Origin: Bin5 sp022821545
GTDB taxonomy: Bacteria > Chloroflexota > Anaerolineae > Caldilineales > Caldilineaceae
Direction of reading: 5' to 3'
Assembly (NCBI GenBank): GCA_963664085.2
Contig: CAXXLO010000002.1
Location: forward strand, 1-64,000
Length of the DNA: 64,000 nt
Position numbers and translations under genes: made by a program. A model generated the notes under the pieces. The model did not search any database and was not told the DNA's origin. It saw only the letters and a list, made by a program, of their open reading frames with translations. Shown piece after piece: positions 43,971 to 53,086 of this stretch (its first letter is position 1; each line of letters starts with the position of its first letter).

Positions 43971-45530
43971 ATGACAAAGCGAATTTTGATCCTGCTGGCC
44001 GTAATGACGATCTTGAGCTTGGTAGCAGCGTGTACGGCTGAACCCGGAGCCGTTACCGTTGTTGAAGTAGAAAAAGAGGTCATTGTCGAGGTCACGGCCG
44101 TTCCGGGACAGATCAAGGAGGGTGGCACGCTGACAATCGCCATCGGTGGGGATATGGACAATTTCGACCCCCAGGCTATGACCCTCATCATATTTAGTGA
44201 CATGTTCAGATTTCAGGTCTACGGTAGCCTGGCCACGATCAACGAGAATCTCGAACTGGTGCCTGATCTGGCCGAATCGTGGGAAATCGTAGATGCCAGC
44301 ACCTACGTCGTGAAGCTAAGGGAGGGGGTGAAGTTTCACAACGGCCGGGAGATGACCGCGGAGGACGTGAAGTTCAGCTTCGAAAGGGTCAAGGATATGG
44401 CCCCTACTCTAGCCAGGTACGGAGAAGGGATCGACTCTATGGAAATCCTGGACGACTATACGATCCAGTTCAACCTGGCGACGGCAAACGCCTACTTTAT
44501 GGACGATACGACCTGGGTTTCCATAATCCCGCAGGAAGAGGCAGAGACTTTGCAGTCGGAACCCATCGGGACCGGTCCCTTTAAATTTGTCGAATGGATA
44601 CCCAATGACCGGATCGTACTCGAGCGATTCGAGGACTACTGGGACGAAGGGAAGCCTTACGTTGACAAGGTTGTGCTGCGGGTGATGCCAGATGTACAGG
44701 CGCGCATCGCCAGCCTGGAGGCCGGAGAGGTTGATGTCGTACGTGATGTTTCGGTCGTGGATGCCCTGCGTTTCCTGACCTCGGAAGATATCAGGGTTAT
44801 AAAGCCAGACAGCTCCACAGCTACCCAGTATTTTGTGATGGTCGGCGGGCAGAATGAGGCTATCATGAACAGCTTTCGGGTGAGGCAGGCCCTGGCCCAC
44901 GCCCTGGACAAAGATGCCGTCAACAGGACAGCCTGGATGGGGCAAGGCACCCCGTTAGTGAGTCCCATCCCGCCGAGTGTACCATACTTCGCGGAGTTTG
45001 AGGGTTATCCCTACGATCCAGAGAAGTGCAAGGAGATTCTGGCCGAGGAAGGCTACCCTGACCTGGAGGTCACCGTCGAGACGATCTCCGGCTTCTCTGA
45101 TGGGAAGCAGGCGGCTGTAATCTGGCAGGCCGGGCTGGCCGAGTGTGGGGTAACTATGAACATCGTGGAGTCCGAGATCGCGGTCTGGTTGGACAAGTAT
45201 ATAGGGCAGGAGTATGAAATTTCCTGGAATGCTGCCGGGCTAAGTGCCAACCCCAATGATTGGATGGACCGCGGCGCCTCACGCTGGATTAAAGCGGGGA
45301 CGTGGGTTAATGAAGAGGCCATAGCGTTGTGGGAGGCAGGCAAGTCCGAGATCGATCCGCAGAAGGCTGCAGAGAATTTCGCACGCTTGCAGGAGATCAA
45401 TGTCGAGGAGTTACCGGTCATCATGATCGGTGCGGCCCCGTCGGTTTCCTTAGTCCGTTCTAATGTCAAGAACTGGCAAGTGAGCCCTAGCCAATTGCGT
45501 CTGTACCGCGAGGTCTGGCTGGATCAGTAA
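43971..45530 (+). CDS. ABC transporter substrate-binding lipoprotein, family 5
   Basis: A 519-residue DppA/OppA-type binding protein. Signal peptide and lipobox LVAAC (~residues 18-22) are followed by a Val/Glu-rich linker ('VVEVEKEVIVEVTAVPG'). Family motifs include 'LREGVKFHNGREMTAEDVKFS' (here within about 110-130) and 'GTGPFKFVEW'. AGGAG precedes the ATG. It is the only intact binding protein of the island and could serve the permeases at 52042 and 53087 or those at 54872 and 55829, whose own binding-protein gene is destroyed. The ligand is unknown; family 5 proteins bind peptides, opines and oligosaccharides. Confidence 0.94.
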   Translation: MTKRILILLAVMTILSLVAACTAEPGAVTVVEVEKEVIVEVTAVPGQIKEGGTLTIAIGGDMDNFDPQAMTLIIFSDMFRFQVYGSLATINENLELVPDLAESWEIVDASTYVVKLREGVKFHNGREMTAEDVKFSFERVKDMAPTLARYGEGIDSMEILDDYTIQFNLATANAYFMDDTTWVSIIPQEEAETLQSEPIGTGPFKFVEWIPNDRIVLERFEDYWDEGKPYVDKVVLRVMPDVQARIASLEAGEVDVVRDVSVVDALRFLTSEDIRVIKPDSSTATQYFVMVGGQNEAIMNSFRVRQALAHALDKDAVNRTAWMGQGTPLVSPIPPSVPYFAEFEGYPYDPEKCKEILAEEGYPDLEVTVETISGFSDGKQAAVIWQAGLAECGVTMNIVESEIAVWLDKYIGQEYEISWNAAGLSANPNDWMDRGASRWIKAGTWVNEEAIALWEAGKSEIDPQKAAENFARLQEINVEELPVIMIGAAPSVSLVRSNVKNWQVSPSQLRLYREVWLDQ

Positions 45531-45820
45531 CTTTGCCATTAATTTGTTACGATTTTGCTAACGGACACAGCCAATACTTGACAACGTTTTGGCCCCAAAT
45601 TTGGTGGGGCAACGCCCAGACCGATGATGGACGACCGCCGACAAATGTAAGCTGTTTCGGCGGTCGGCGGTCTGAGGCAAGCCAGTTCTGTCAAATCGAA
45701 AGTGTGTCCGTTAGAAAGTCTTTTGGCAAAGGAATGACGATTTATCCGGAAGTAGGGAGTAGGTCCTTTTCTTACGCCCCGCTCCTTACTTTCGGCTTAA
45801 CTATCTGTTGAGGAAAAGCA
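45531..45820. other. Intergenic region filled mostly by a MITE
   Basis: Most of this 290-bp gap is MITE copy 1 (45554-45717). The remainder holds the leader of the aminotransferase gene, with a weak GAGGAAAAG site before its GTG start. A 92-codon open stretch across the MITE shows no protein-like features. Confidence 0.6.
45554..45717 (+). mobile_element. MITE, copy 1
   Basis: A ~164-bp non-coding element bounded by TTTGCTAACGGACAC and the inverted GTGTCCGTTAGAAA. Inside are CTTGACAACGTTTTGG and CAACGCCCAGACCGATGA. Copy 2 at 48754-48917 is its inverted relative and shares the ends and the internal GCCCAGACCGATGA block. There is no ORF, so mobilisation would need a transposase from elsewhere. 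Confidence 0.8.
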
Positions 45821-47104
45821 GTGAGCAAAGCCGACGATCTCTATGAGTTTGCTTCGGGTTATCTGGTTGGCGGGCTGTGTGGATCTGGCCGCCTGAATCA
45901 CGCCCTGGGCCAGCCCTTCTACGTCACCCAGGGGGAGGGTAGCAAGGTCTATGACTTGGAGGGACGGGAGTATGTGGACTTACATATGTCTTTCGGAGCC
46001 TCGTTCCTGGGCCATGGCCACCCCAGGGTGCGGGCAGCCATTGCCAAGGCCCTGGACTTGGGCATCATCTGTTCTCATGAAACGCCGTACCATAGCCGGC
46101 TGGCCAAGAAACTGGTGGATATTCTGCCCTGCGCTGATCTCGTACGCTTCACCATGTCTGGGACAGAGACGACCTATTATCTCCTTCGCTTGGCCCGAGA
46201 GTACACAGGCAGGGACAAGATTGTAAAGTTCGAAGGCCATTTCCATGGCTATCACGACTACTTGCAGTACAATCATTCTCCTGCGCCAGGCCAAGGTTTA
46301 CCAAATATCCGCCGCGAGAGCGGCGGCGTCCCCAAAGATCTTGATGAGTTGGTGATCGTCCTGCCATTCAATGATCTCGAGAGGCTTGAGGAAACCCTCG
46401 TCAGCCGGCGTGATGAGATCGCTGCCGTCATCCTCGAACCCATTAACTACAACAGTGGTGGGATCCGGCCCAGACCGGGCTATTTGGAGGCCATGCGTGA
46501 TTTGACAACAGCCAACGATGTTATCCTCATCTTTGACGAGATCCTGTCCGCATTCCGCACCGGGCCGGGCTGTGCTCAGGCTTATCTGGGGGTGACGCCT
46601 GATCTTTGTGCTGTGGGTAAGGCCCTGGGCGGGGGGATGCCTATCAGCGTCTTTGCCGGCAAAAGGGAGATCATGGCGGACATTGCTCCTCTGGGGCAAG
46701 CCCAGCACAGTGGTACTTATCCTGGTCACCTCACGGCCGTTATGGCTGCAAATGCAGTTCTGGATGAGATTACCCAGTTCGACTTCTACGAGAATTTGCT
46801 GGGGCGATGTGACGATCTATACGAGGGTATCCGCGAGATAATTGCCCGGACAGGGGTGAGGTGTTGGCTCCAGGCGATTGGGGCCGAATTTTGCTTACTT
46901 TTCGGCCTGGATGAGGAGCCCACCGACTATGCCACGGTAGCCAAGAGCGACACGAGGCTACTCCATCAGTTCTATGCCGCCGCCCTGCGTCACGGCATTC
47001 ACTTTCACAGTGGTCTGCACCTGAGCATGTCCTCGGCCCACACCAAAGAGGATGTAGATCGAGCGCTCGAGGGCATAGAAGCAGCCATACGGGAGATTGT
47101 TTAA
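45821..47104 (+). CDS. Class III aminotransferase, glutamate-1-semialdehyde aminomutase-like
   Basis: A 427-residue PLP enzyme of the GSA-aminomutase/omega-transaminase family. 'TMSGTETTYYLLRLAREYTGR' binds the cofactor phosphate, 'ILIFDEILSAFRTG' holds the PLP-Asp, and the catalytic Lys is in 'AVGKALGGGMPISVFAG'. The genuine hemL protein differs and belongs to a housekeeping context, so a catabolic aminotransferase or aminomutase acting on a pathway amine is preferred here. The start is GTG. It is followed by an M81 gene after 23 bp, and both lie between the two MITE copies. Confidence 0.88.
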   Translation: MSKADDLYEFASGYLVGGLCGSGRLNHALGQPFYVTQGEGSKVYDLEGREYVDLHMSFGASFLGHGHPRVRAAIAKALDLGIICSHETPYHSRLAKKLVDILPCADLVRFTMSGTETTYYLLRLAREYTGRDKIVKFEGHFHGYHDYLQYNHSPAPGQGLPNIRRESGGVPKDLDELVIVLPFNDLERLEETLVSRRDEIAAVILEPINYNSGGIRPRPGYLEAMRDLTTANDVILIFDEILSAFRTGPGCAQAYLGVTPDLCAVGKALGGGMPISVFAGKREIMADIAPLGQAQHSGTYPGHLTAVMAANAVLDEITQFDFYENLLGRCDDLYEGIREIIARTGVRCWLQAIGAEFCLLFGLDEEPTDYATVAKSDTRLLHQFYAAALRHGIHFHSGLHLSMSSAHTKEDVDRALEGIEAAIREIV

Positions 47105-47127
47105 AAAATTATATAGAGGAGTTGACC

Positions 47128-48612
47128 ATGCGACTGGCTGCCGGTTATATATTGCAAGAAGCAAACACCTTTTCACCACTTGAGACCACACTCGATGATT
47201 TCCGAGCGGACCACCTCTGCTTGGGGGACGAGATTTTGCAACGGTTTCGTGGTACAAACACGGAAATGGCCGGCTTCATCGATGCTGCTCAAGCGGAGGG
47301 GGTCGAATTTTTACCCGTTATTGGGGCCCGGGCTATCTCTTCTGGACGGCTTACCCATGAGGCTTACAATTTTATCAAGACCAACCTCCTGGCCGGTCTG
47401 AAAGAGGCCGGTCAGTTGGATGGGATCTTGCTGGCTCTGCATGGTTCTATGGCGGTGGAGGAACTTGATGATCCTGAGGGTGATTTGCTGGCTGCCGCCC
47501 GTGACCTAGTAGGAGAGGATCTGCCGCTGGTGGCTAGCTTGGACATGCATGCCAACATCACCCGGCTAATGATAAGTTCTGCTGACGCCTTGGTGGGCTA
47601 CCGCACCCACCCCCACACGGACCAGCACGACACCGGCCAGCGAGCGGCCAATATTCTCTTTTTGATGTCAAAGGGCCAGCTTCGGCCTACAGTAGCCTTT
47701 CGAAAGGTGCCCGTAATCACGTACCCGGAGCGGATGCCGACCAGCATCGAGGGGCCAATGGCCGAGTTGGTGGCTCGCGCCAAGGAGCTGGAGAAGCAAC
47801 CAGGGGTGGTTTCCATTTCCGTCTTCCCTGTGCAGCCCTGGTTGGATGTGGAGGAGATGGGGTCTACGATGGTGGTGGTCACAAACAATGATCCTGCACT
47901 GGCCCAAGGGTTGGCGGACGAATTGGGCCAGATGCTATGGGAGCGGCGGCAGCAGTTTAAGGTGCCATTATTTTCATTGGCCGATGCGATTGAGCGGGCT
48001 CTTCAGACAGAGGGCCCGGTGATACTTTCCTACGCCAGTGATAACATCAGTGGAGGCTCGCCGGGAGATAGTACCCTCGCGCTTCAAGCTCTGGTAGAGC
48101 AAAAGATAGAGGGGCGAGCTTTACTAACTCTGGTGGATTCTCAGGCGGTGGCTCAGGCTATTGAGGCAGGAGTCGGTCAGAAAGTGACCCTGGAAGTCGG
48201 GGCTAAAATCGATCAGGTCTACAGTCAGCCCGTGCCGGTGACCGGTATTGTGCGGCTTATTTCCGACGGCCAATTTACCTATAAAGGCCCTCTATATACC
48301 GGGCTAAAGGCCAACATGGGGCGAACGGTGGTGCTTCAGTCAGGAGGCATCTTCCTAGTGCTGAGCGAACGCGCCATATCCACCTTTGACCCGGAGCTTT
48401 ACCGCAGCGTTGGCCTTGAACCTAGCGAGGCCAAGATCATCGTGGTTCGGGAGAACGGGGCTTTTCGGGCCGCGTATACCGAGATTATGACGGAAGCCCT
48501 ACCCTTAGACACGCCTGGCTTCAGCACCTCCAATCTTAATTTGCTGCCCTTCAGGCGGGTTCCTCGCCCCCTGTATCCGCTAGACCGCGACTTTTCCTGG
48601 ACTCCCTTGTAA
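47128..48612 (+). CDS. M81-family metallopeptidase-like protein (MlrC type)
   Basis: About 494 residues of the MlrC/M81 family. 'RLAAGYILQEANTFSP' is the N-terminal signature, 'ALHGSMAVEELDDPEGDLL' and 'SLDMHANIT' carry the predicted Asp/His ligands, and 'YRTHPHTDQHDTGQRAA' the next His cluster. MlrC degrades the linear tetrapeptide of microcystin; most homologues have unknown substrates and many sit beside dipeptide ABC importers, as here. A TTG two codons upstream is possible, but the ATG at 47128 is correctly spaced from GAGGA. A diverged second M81 gene is encoded at 56759 on the other strand. Confidence 0.9.
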   Translation: MRLAAGYILQEANTFSPLETTLDDFRADHLCLGDEILQRFRGTNTEMAGFIDAAQAEGVEFLPVIGARAISSGRLTHEAYNFIKTNLLAGLKEAGQLDGILLALHGSMAVEELDDPEGDLLAAARDLVGEDLPLVASLDMHANITRLMISSADALVGYRTHPHTDQHDTGQRAANILFLMSKGQLRPTVAFRKVPVITYPERMPTSIEGPMAELVARAKELEKQPGVVSISVFPVQPWLDVEEMGSTMVVVTNNDPALAQGLADELGQMLWERRQQFKVPLFSLADAIERALQTEGPVILSYASDNISGGSPGDSTLALQALVEQKIEGRALLTLVDSQAVAQAIEAGVGQKVTLEVGAKIDQVYSQPVPVTGIVRLISDGQFTYKGPLYTGLKANMGRTVVLQSGGIFLVLSERAISTFDPELYRSVGLEPSEAKIIVVRENGAFRAAYTEIMTEALPLDTPGFSTSNLNLLPFRRVPRPLYPLDRDFSWTPL

Positions 48613-48930
48613 ATAGCGTCGCAGACCGGGGGGCATACTATGCTGGCATAGGCGGGGTAGGTCCCCAGAGAAACCACTTTTTTTCTCGTTGCTGGCCCGT
48701 AGGGTCTGTCGAACTCCACAGTAAATGCTTAGAATATCCTTCGTTGGAGGAATTTTGCTAACGGACACGCGGCCAATTTGACAGAACTTTCCGACTCCCG
48801 ACCGGTGACCGTCGATCAGCTCACGTTTTACAGCGGTCATCCGTCATCGGTCTGGGCGTTGAATAACTAGAATTGCAGCCAAAATCTTGTCAACTATAAG
48901 GGTTGTCCGTTAGCAAAGGAGGAGTCAAAA
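48613..48930. other. Intergenic region with MITE copy 2
   Basis: This 318-bp gap holds ~140 bp of sequence without recognisable features, then MITE copy 2 (48754-48917). The AGGAGG ribosome site of the next gene lies right at the MITE border. Confidence 0.6.
48754..48917 (-). mobile_element. MITE, copy 2 (inverted relative to copy 1)
   Basis: A ~164-bp element bounded by TTTTGCTAACGGACAC and GTTGTCCGTTAGCAAA. Its reverse complement contains AACGCCCAGACCGATGA and TTCTGTCAAATTGG, matching copy 1. The two copies flank the aminotransferase-M81 module. Confidence 0.8.
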
Positions 48931-49866
48931 ATGCAAATCATGACGGTTTTGGGTCCTATCTCGCCAGATGAACTGGGTGTTACTGCGGCTCACGAGCATC
49001 TCATCTTGGACAGCTACTATGTCAGCGGGGATGCGTTTCTGGCCTGGACTGGTTGTATGGCTGATGGGCTTCTCATCGACGAGGCGTTGATTATCGACGA
49101 ACTCGCTTATTTTCAGAAAGCGGGCGGCCGATCCGTGGTGGAGGTCACCACACCTGATTTGCGACGTAATCCCCAAGGTCTCAAGCGTATCGCGGAAGCC
49201 ACTGGTCTAAATGTCATTATGGGCTGTGGCTGGTATCGGGGGCCATTCTTGCCCGAACGAATCGAGCGCGCCAATGCGAATGAGCTGGCGGCCGAAATCG
49301 TGCGAGACCTTACCGAAGGTGCTGATGATACCGGGATTCGGGCGGGGATCATTGGTGAGATCGGTGCTGACAAAGATTATATTTCCCCGGCTGAGGAGCG
49401 TGTATTTCGGGCTGCCGCCAGAGCCCATAATCAGACGGGCGCGGCTATCACCACCCATGCTTTCCTCTACCCAGTGGGTCTCGATCAACTGGATATTCTA
49501 CAGGAAGAAGGGACAGATTTGCGGCGAGTCATTGTGGGGCACTGCGACACCTATCTCAGCCTGGACTATCATGAGGCGATTGTCAAGCGGGGCGCTTATG
49601 TACAGTATGATGACATCGGTAAGCGTTATCATTGCCCCGATGAGCGCCGCATCGCCGCATTGACAGAGCTCCTCAGGCGTGGCTATGTATCTCAGATCCT
49701 TCTCTCCTCTGATGTCTGTTTACGCTCGCACTTACACCTGAACGGGGGTATTGGCTATGACCACGTCCTGGCAAAATTCCTACCGGCCCTGAGGGAAGCG
49801 GGGGTCAGTGAGGAGCAGATCGAAATGATGACGGTGGAAAATCCTAAACGGGTTCTGGCTTTTTAA
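48931..49866 (+). CDS. Phosphotriesterase-family hydrolase (PHP-like), first of a tandem pair
   Basis: A 311-residue amidohydrolase of the phosphotriesterase/lactonase family. Metal ligands are HEH (~residues 21-23), the bridging position in 'IGEIGAD', the His of 'ITTHAF', the His of 'VGHCD' and the Asp of 'LLSSDVC'. The bridging residue is Glu instead of the carboxylated Lys of true phosphotriesterases, as in the E. coli homologue Php. Lactone, ester or amide hydrolysis is therefore more likely than organophosphate hydrolysis. AGGAGG precedes the ATG. A similar gene follows at 51075. Confidence 0.9.
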   Translation: MQIMTVLGPISPDELGVTAAHEHLILDSYYVSGDAFLAWTGCMADGLLIDEALIIDELAYFQKAGGRSVVEVTTPDLRRNPQGLKRIAEATGLNVIMGCGWYRGPFLPERIERANANELAAEIVRDLTEGADDTGIRAGIIGEIGADKDYISPAEERVFRAAARAHNQTGAAITTHAFLYPVGLDQLDILQEEGTDLRRVIVGHCDTYLSLDYHEAIVKRGAYVQYDDIGKRYHCPDERRIAALTELLRRGYVSQILLSSDVCLRSHLHLNGGIGYDHVLAKFLPALREAGVSEEQIEMMTVENPKRVLAF

Positions 49867-49889
49867 GGGAAAGGAGAAGAAAAAGCCCT

Positions 49890-50984
49890 ATGAAGACAAT
49901 GAAAGCCTGGCGGTGGTACGATTTTGGTGACATGCGGCTTGACGAGATACCCGTTCCAGAACTGAAACCCGGTTGGGTTATTGCCAAGACGAAGGTGGTT
50001 CAGCCCAGCGTTACGGAGGCAATCAGAGCTTTGGGTCTGCCTACACTAGGCGTAAAAACCATCCGCAAGTTAATCGCGGAGAGAGCGCCCATCCAACTTT
50101 TCGGGCACGAGTTTTGTGCCGAGGTTGTGGAAGTTGGCGATGGAGTCAAAGGGTTGAAGGCAGGTGACCGGGTCGCAGCCAGTTCCTACGTGCCATGCTA
50201 CGAATGCCCCCTATGCCTGACCGGGCAACAACACCGCTGCCGCCGGGGACCCGTGATTGGCCGGCATTTGCCGGGTGCCTTTGCCGAATACTTGGCCCTG
50301 CCGGCAGAGACTCTGGTCAAAATCTCGCAGGGTGTCGATGATCATGAGGGAGCGATCATCCAGCCGCTTAGCGGTGCTGTTACCGCGGTGGCCACCGCCA
50401 AGCTCGAGATGGGGGACACTGTGGCCGTATTCGGCCAGGGAGTTATGGGACTGTACTGTGCTCAGGTGGCTAAGGTGTCGGGAGCAAGGCGCGTCATCGG
50501 GGTCGACGTCCGTGAGGAGACATTGAGTATAGCTAAAAAGTTGGGCGTTGATGTCACCATCAATGCCAAGAGTGATGATCCGGTAAGCAGCATACTGGAT
50601 ATTACGAATGGTTCGGGCGTTGAGGTGGCATTTGAGTGTGCGGGAGGTAGCGCCGAACAAGGCTTGGCCGGTAGCTCCACCCTAATTCAGACCATTGAAG
50701 TGATGAGAGATTTTGGAAAAATCGTTCAGGTAGCACTTTTCAGTCAACCCGTGGAATTAGATACCGATGTCTTTCGACAAAAGAGTCTGGCCTACCTCTT
50801 TCCCGAAGCACCAGGTCGGTTGGCGTACACCGTCGATCTGCTCGCTTCTAAACGGGTGAGCGTGAAGCCAACGATCACCCACATGCTTGAAGGGTTGGAG
50901 AAGATTCCGGAAGCTTTTGAGATTACTAGCAACAAGGCAAGTTATCAGGCGATCAATCCAGCTCAGGTTGTGATCTCACGTTAG
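49890..50984 (+). CDS. Zinc-type medium-chain alcohol dehydrogenase
   Basis: A 364-residue medium-chain dehydrogenase. 'FGHEFCAEVVEVGDGVKGLKAGDRV' and the structural zinc cysteines in 'CYECPLCLTGQQHRC' are present, with the Rossmann motif 'VAVFGQGVMGLYCAQVAK'. The catalytic cysteine expected in a 'CGSD'-like motif is absent: that region reads 'VVQPSVTEAIRAL'. The active-site metal may thus be bound differently or be missing. It lies between the two phosphotriesterase-like genes and could oxidise the alcohol released from a lactone or ester. Confidence 0.87.
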   Translation: MKTMKAWRWYDFGDMRLDEIPVPELKPGWVIAKTKVVQPSVTEAIRALGLPTLGVKTIRKLIAERAPIQLFGHEFCAEVVEVGDGVKGLKAGDRVAASSYVPCYECPLCLTGQQHRCRRGPVIGRHLPGAFAEYLALPAETLVKISQGVDDHEGAIIQPLSGAVTAVATAKLEMGDTVAVFGQGVMGLYCAQVAKVSGARRVIGVDVREETLSIAKKLGVDVTINAKSDDPVSSILDITNGSGVEVAFECAGGSAEQGLAGSSTLIQTIEVMRDFGKIVQVALFSQPVELDTDVFRQKSLAYLFPEAPGRLAYTVDLLASKRVSVKPTITHMLEGLEKIPEAFEITSNKASYQAINPAQVVISR

Positions 50985-51074
50985 GGCCTAACCACTGATT
51001 TTCTTGCACACTGTGCAGGAAGGTCTTGCAATTAAGCTTTTGACCATTCCGGTTTATCCGGGTTAGGAGGAACA

Positions 51075-51992
51075 ATGTCACACATAATGACAGTGTTGGG
51101 CCCTGTCGCGGCTGACACGTTGGGCATTGTACTTCCGCATGAGCATCTGCTGTGCGATATGCACCGGGTGACCGGTAACTTCGATCATTTGGTGGACGAC
51201 GCAATGCTGGCTATCAAAGAGGTAATGCAATTTAAGGACGCAGGTGGTACCTCCGTAGTTGACGTGACGAGCTGGGGGCTGGGGCGGGATCCGCGTACAC
51301 TCCAGCATATTTCACAAGAGACAGGACTGCATATTGTGATGGGCTGTGGCTGGTATCGGGAATCCTTCTTTGACCGGCCGCTGTACGAGAGCACCGTAGA
51401 TGAGATCGCAGCCGAGATTGTGACTGAGATCAACGACGGGGTGGGCGATACCGGCGTGCGGGCTGGAATCATTGGGGAGGTTGGGTCGGATAAGCATTTC
51501 ATTTCTCCAGCAGAGGAAAGATCTTTAAGAGCGGCAGCCCGAGCACATCGCCAAACGGGCCTGACGATCACCACTCATGCCGTGCTCAGCCCGGTGGGGC
51601 TGGCTCAACTGGACCTTCTAGAGGAGGAAGGGGTAGATTTGCGACGGGTGATCGTAGGGCACTGCGATGGCTATCCTCACCCAGATTATCACCAGGTTCT
51701 GGCCAAGCGCGGGGCTTATGTGGAATTTGATACGTTTCGAGGACGATATAGCTGGGATGTCCACAGGAGATTGGGACTCGTCACGGAGTTCATTCAGAGA
51801 GGTTATCTGGAGCATCTCCTCTTATCCCACGATATTTGTTGGAAGTCACACCTAAAAGCCTACGGCGGCACCGGCTACGATTTTCTTCTCACAGAGTTTG
51901 TGCCAATGCTCCAAGAGGCGGGCCTGAGCCAGGAACAGATTCAAATCCTCCTTGTGGAGAATCCTCGTAAGGCCTTATCAGGTGAAGATTGA
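51075..51992 (+). CDS. Phosphotriesterase-family hydrolase (PHP-like), second of the pair
   Basis: A 305-residue homologue of the protein encoded at 48931. Ligands are 'LPHEHLLCD' (HxH), the Glu in 'IGEVGSD', 'ITTHAV', 'VGHCDG' and the Asp in 'LLSHDIC'. The shared blocks 'VIMGCGWYR'/'IVMGCGWYR' and 'ISPAEER' show recent common origin, while the substrate loops near 'GRYSWD' and 'GKRYHC' differ. AGGAGG precedes the start. It ends 49 bp before a permease gene and probably belongs to the same operon. Confidence 0.9.
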   Translation: MSHIMTVLGPVAADTLGIVLPHEHLLCDMHRVTGNFDHLVDDAMLAIKEVMQFKDAGGTSVVDVTSWGLGRDPRTLQHISQETGLHIVMGCGWYRESFFDRPLYESTVDEIAAEIVTEINDGVGDTGVRAGIIGEVGSDKHFISPAEERSLRAAARAHRQTGLTITTHAVLSPVGLAQLDLLEEEGVDLRRVIVGHCDGYPHPDYHQVLAKRGAYVEFDTFRGRYSWDVHRRLGLVTEFIQRGYLEHLLLSHDICWKSHLKAYGGTGYDFLLTEFVPMLQEAGLSQEQIQILLVENPRKALSGED

Positions 51993-52041
51993 CCCAGCTG
52001 CAGGGGAAAGGGATTAAAGTGGTCTTCTCGGAGGGACAAAC

Positions 52042-53046
52042 ATGGGTTTGTTCATCGTACGTAGACTATTAGCTTCTGTAGTTGTCCTGATTTTCGTCTC
52101 CATCGTCGTCTTTGTGGCCATGCGCTTGGCACCTGGAGACCCGGCCATGCTTATGCTTGGGGCGGATGCGGCTGGCTACGTTATAGGAGGTGCCGGAGAA
52201 TCGGCCTACCAGAAATCGCTTTACGAGGAGAAGCTGGAGGAACTGCGGCGTGAGATGGGACTGGACAGACCAATTTACATTCAATACCTCTACTGGATCA
52301 GGGGTATCCTTGGGGGTAATCTGGGCTATTCGGTTCGAAACGAGCTGCCCGTGTTACCCATCATCTTGGGCCGGCTTCCTGCTACCTTAGAATTACTCGT
52401 ACTCGCCGTGATTATGGCCATGATCGTGGCCATACCTGCCGGCATTTTGGCCGCTGTGAAGCACCGTTCAATGATTGATTACGCGGTAGGTGCCTTCTCC
52501 GCCGCCGGTTTCGCCATACCGGTCTTTTGGCTAGGATTGTTGTTCATTCTAATTTTTGGAGTTAGGCTGGGCTGGTTTCCAGTCTCTGGCTACATTCCAC
52601 TATGGGAAAGTCCTATGGAGAACCTGAAACGGGCTTTTTTACCTAGCTTGACTTTGGGGTTGTACTTGACGGCTTACTTCGTGAGGTTTTTGCGGGCTGA
52701 CATGTTGGAGGTACTCCAGCAGGATTACATCCGGACAGCCTCTGCCAAGGGGCTTACACAAAGCCAGATAATCCTCGGGCATGCGTTGAAGAACTCCCTC
52801 ATAACGTTGCTAACCATCATAGGAATTGTCGTCGGGGGACTGCTCAGTGGTTCGGTGATCATTGAACAGGTCTTCGGCTGGTCTGGGTTGGGCTGGCTGC
52901 TGGTACAGTCGATTTTTCAAAGAGACTATCCGATGGTGCAGGGGATAGTCCTTTTGGCCGCATTCGGATTCACCATGGTCAACCTGCTAGTTGATATTAG
53001 TTATGGGCTGTTGAATCCCCGCATTCGGGCTCAGTTTTCAAAGTAA
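52042..53046 (+). CDS. ABC transporter permease, DppB/OppB type
   Basis: A 334-residue inner-membrane subunit. 'RLAPGDPAMLMLG' follows the first helix, the EAA loop is in 'DYIRTASAKGLTQSQII' and the end is 'DISYGLLNPRIRAQF'. It carries a slightly long periplasmic insert after the first helix ('ADAAGYVIGGAGESAYQ'). It follows the second phosphotriesterase-like gene and precedes the DppC-type gene by ~40 bp. No ATPase gene follows. Confidence 0.93.
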   Translation: MGLFIVRRLLASVVVLIFVSIVVFVAMRLAPGDPAMLMLGADAAGYVIGGAGESAYQKSLYEEKLEELRREMGLDRPIYIQYLYWIRGILGGNLGYSVRNELPVLPIILGRLPATLELLVLAVIMAMIVAIPAGILAAVKHRSMIDYAVGAFSAAGFAIPVFWLGLLFILIFGVRLGWFPVSGYIPLWESPMENLKRAFLPSLTLGLYLTAYFVRFLRADMLEVLQQDYIRTASAKGLTQSQIILGHALKNSLITLLTIIGIVVGGLLSGSVIIEQVFGWSGLGWLLVQSIFQRDYPMVQGIVLLAAFGFTMVNLLVDISYGLLNPRIRAQFSK

Positions 53047-53086
53047 GGAAAATTGATAAGTCTATTTGAAAGAAAGGACAGACTCA

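Noticed and set aside
45533..45811. A 92-codon ORF before the class III aminotransferase
   Set aside because: It runs across the MITE, has no ribosome site and no protein-like composition.
45821..47104. Assignment as hemL (heme biosynthesis)
   Set aside because: The family fits, but the location in a catabolic island beside an M81 gene and between MITEs argues against a housekeeping role.
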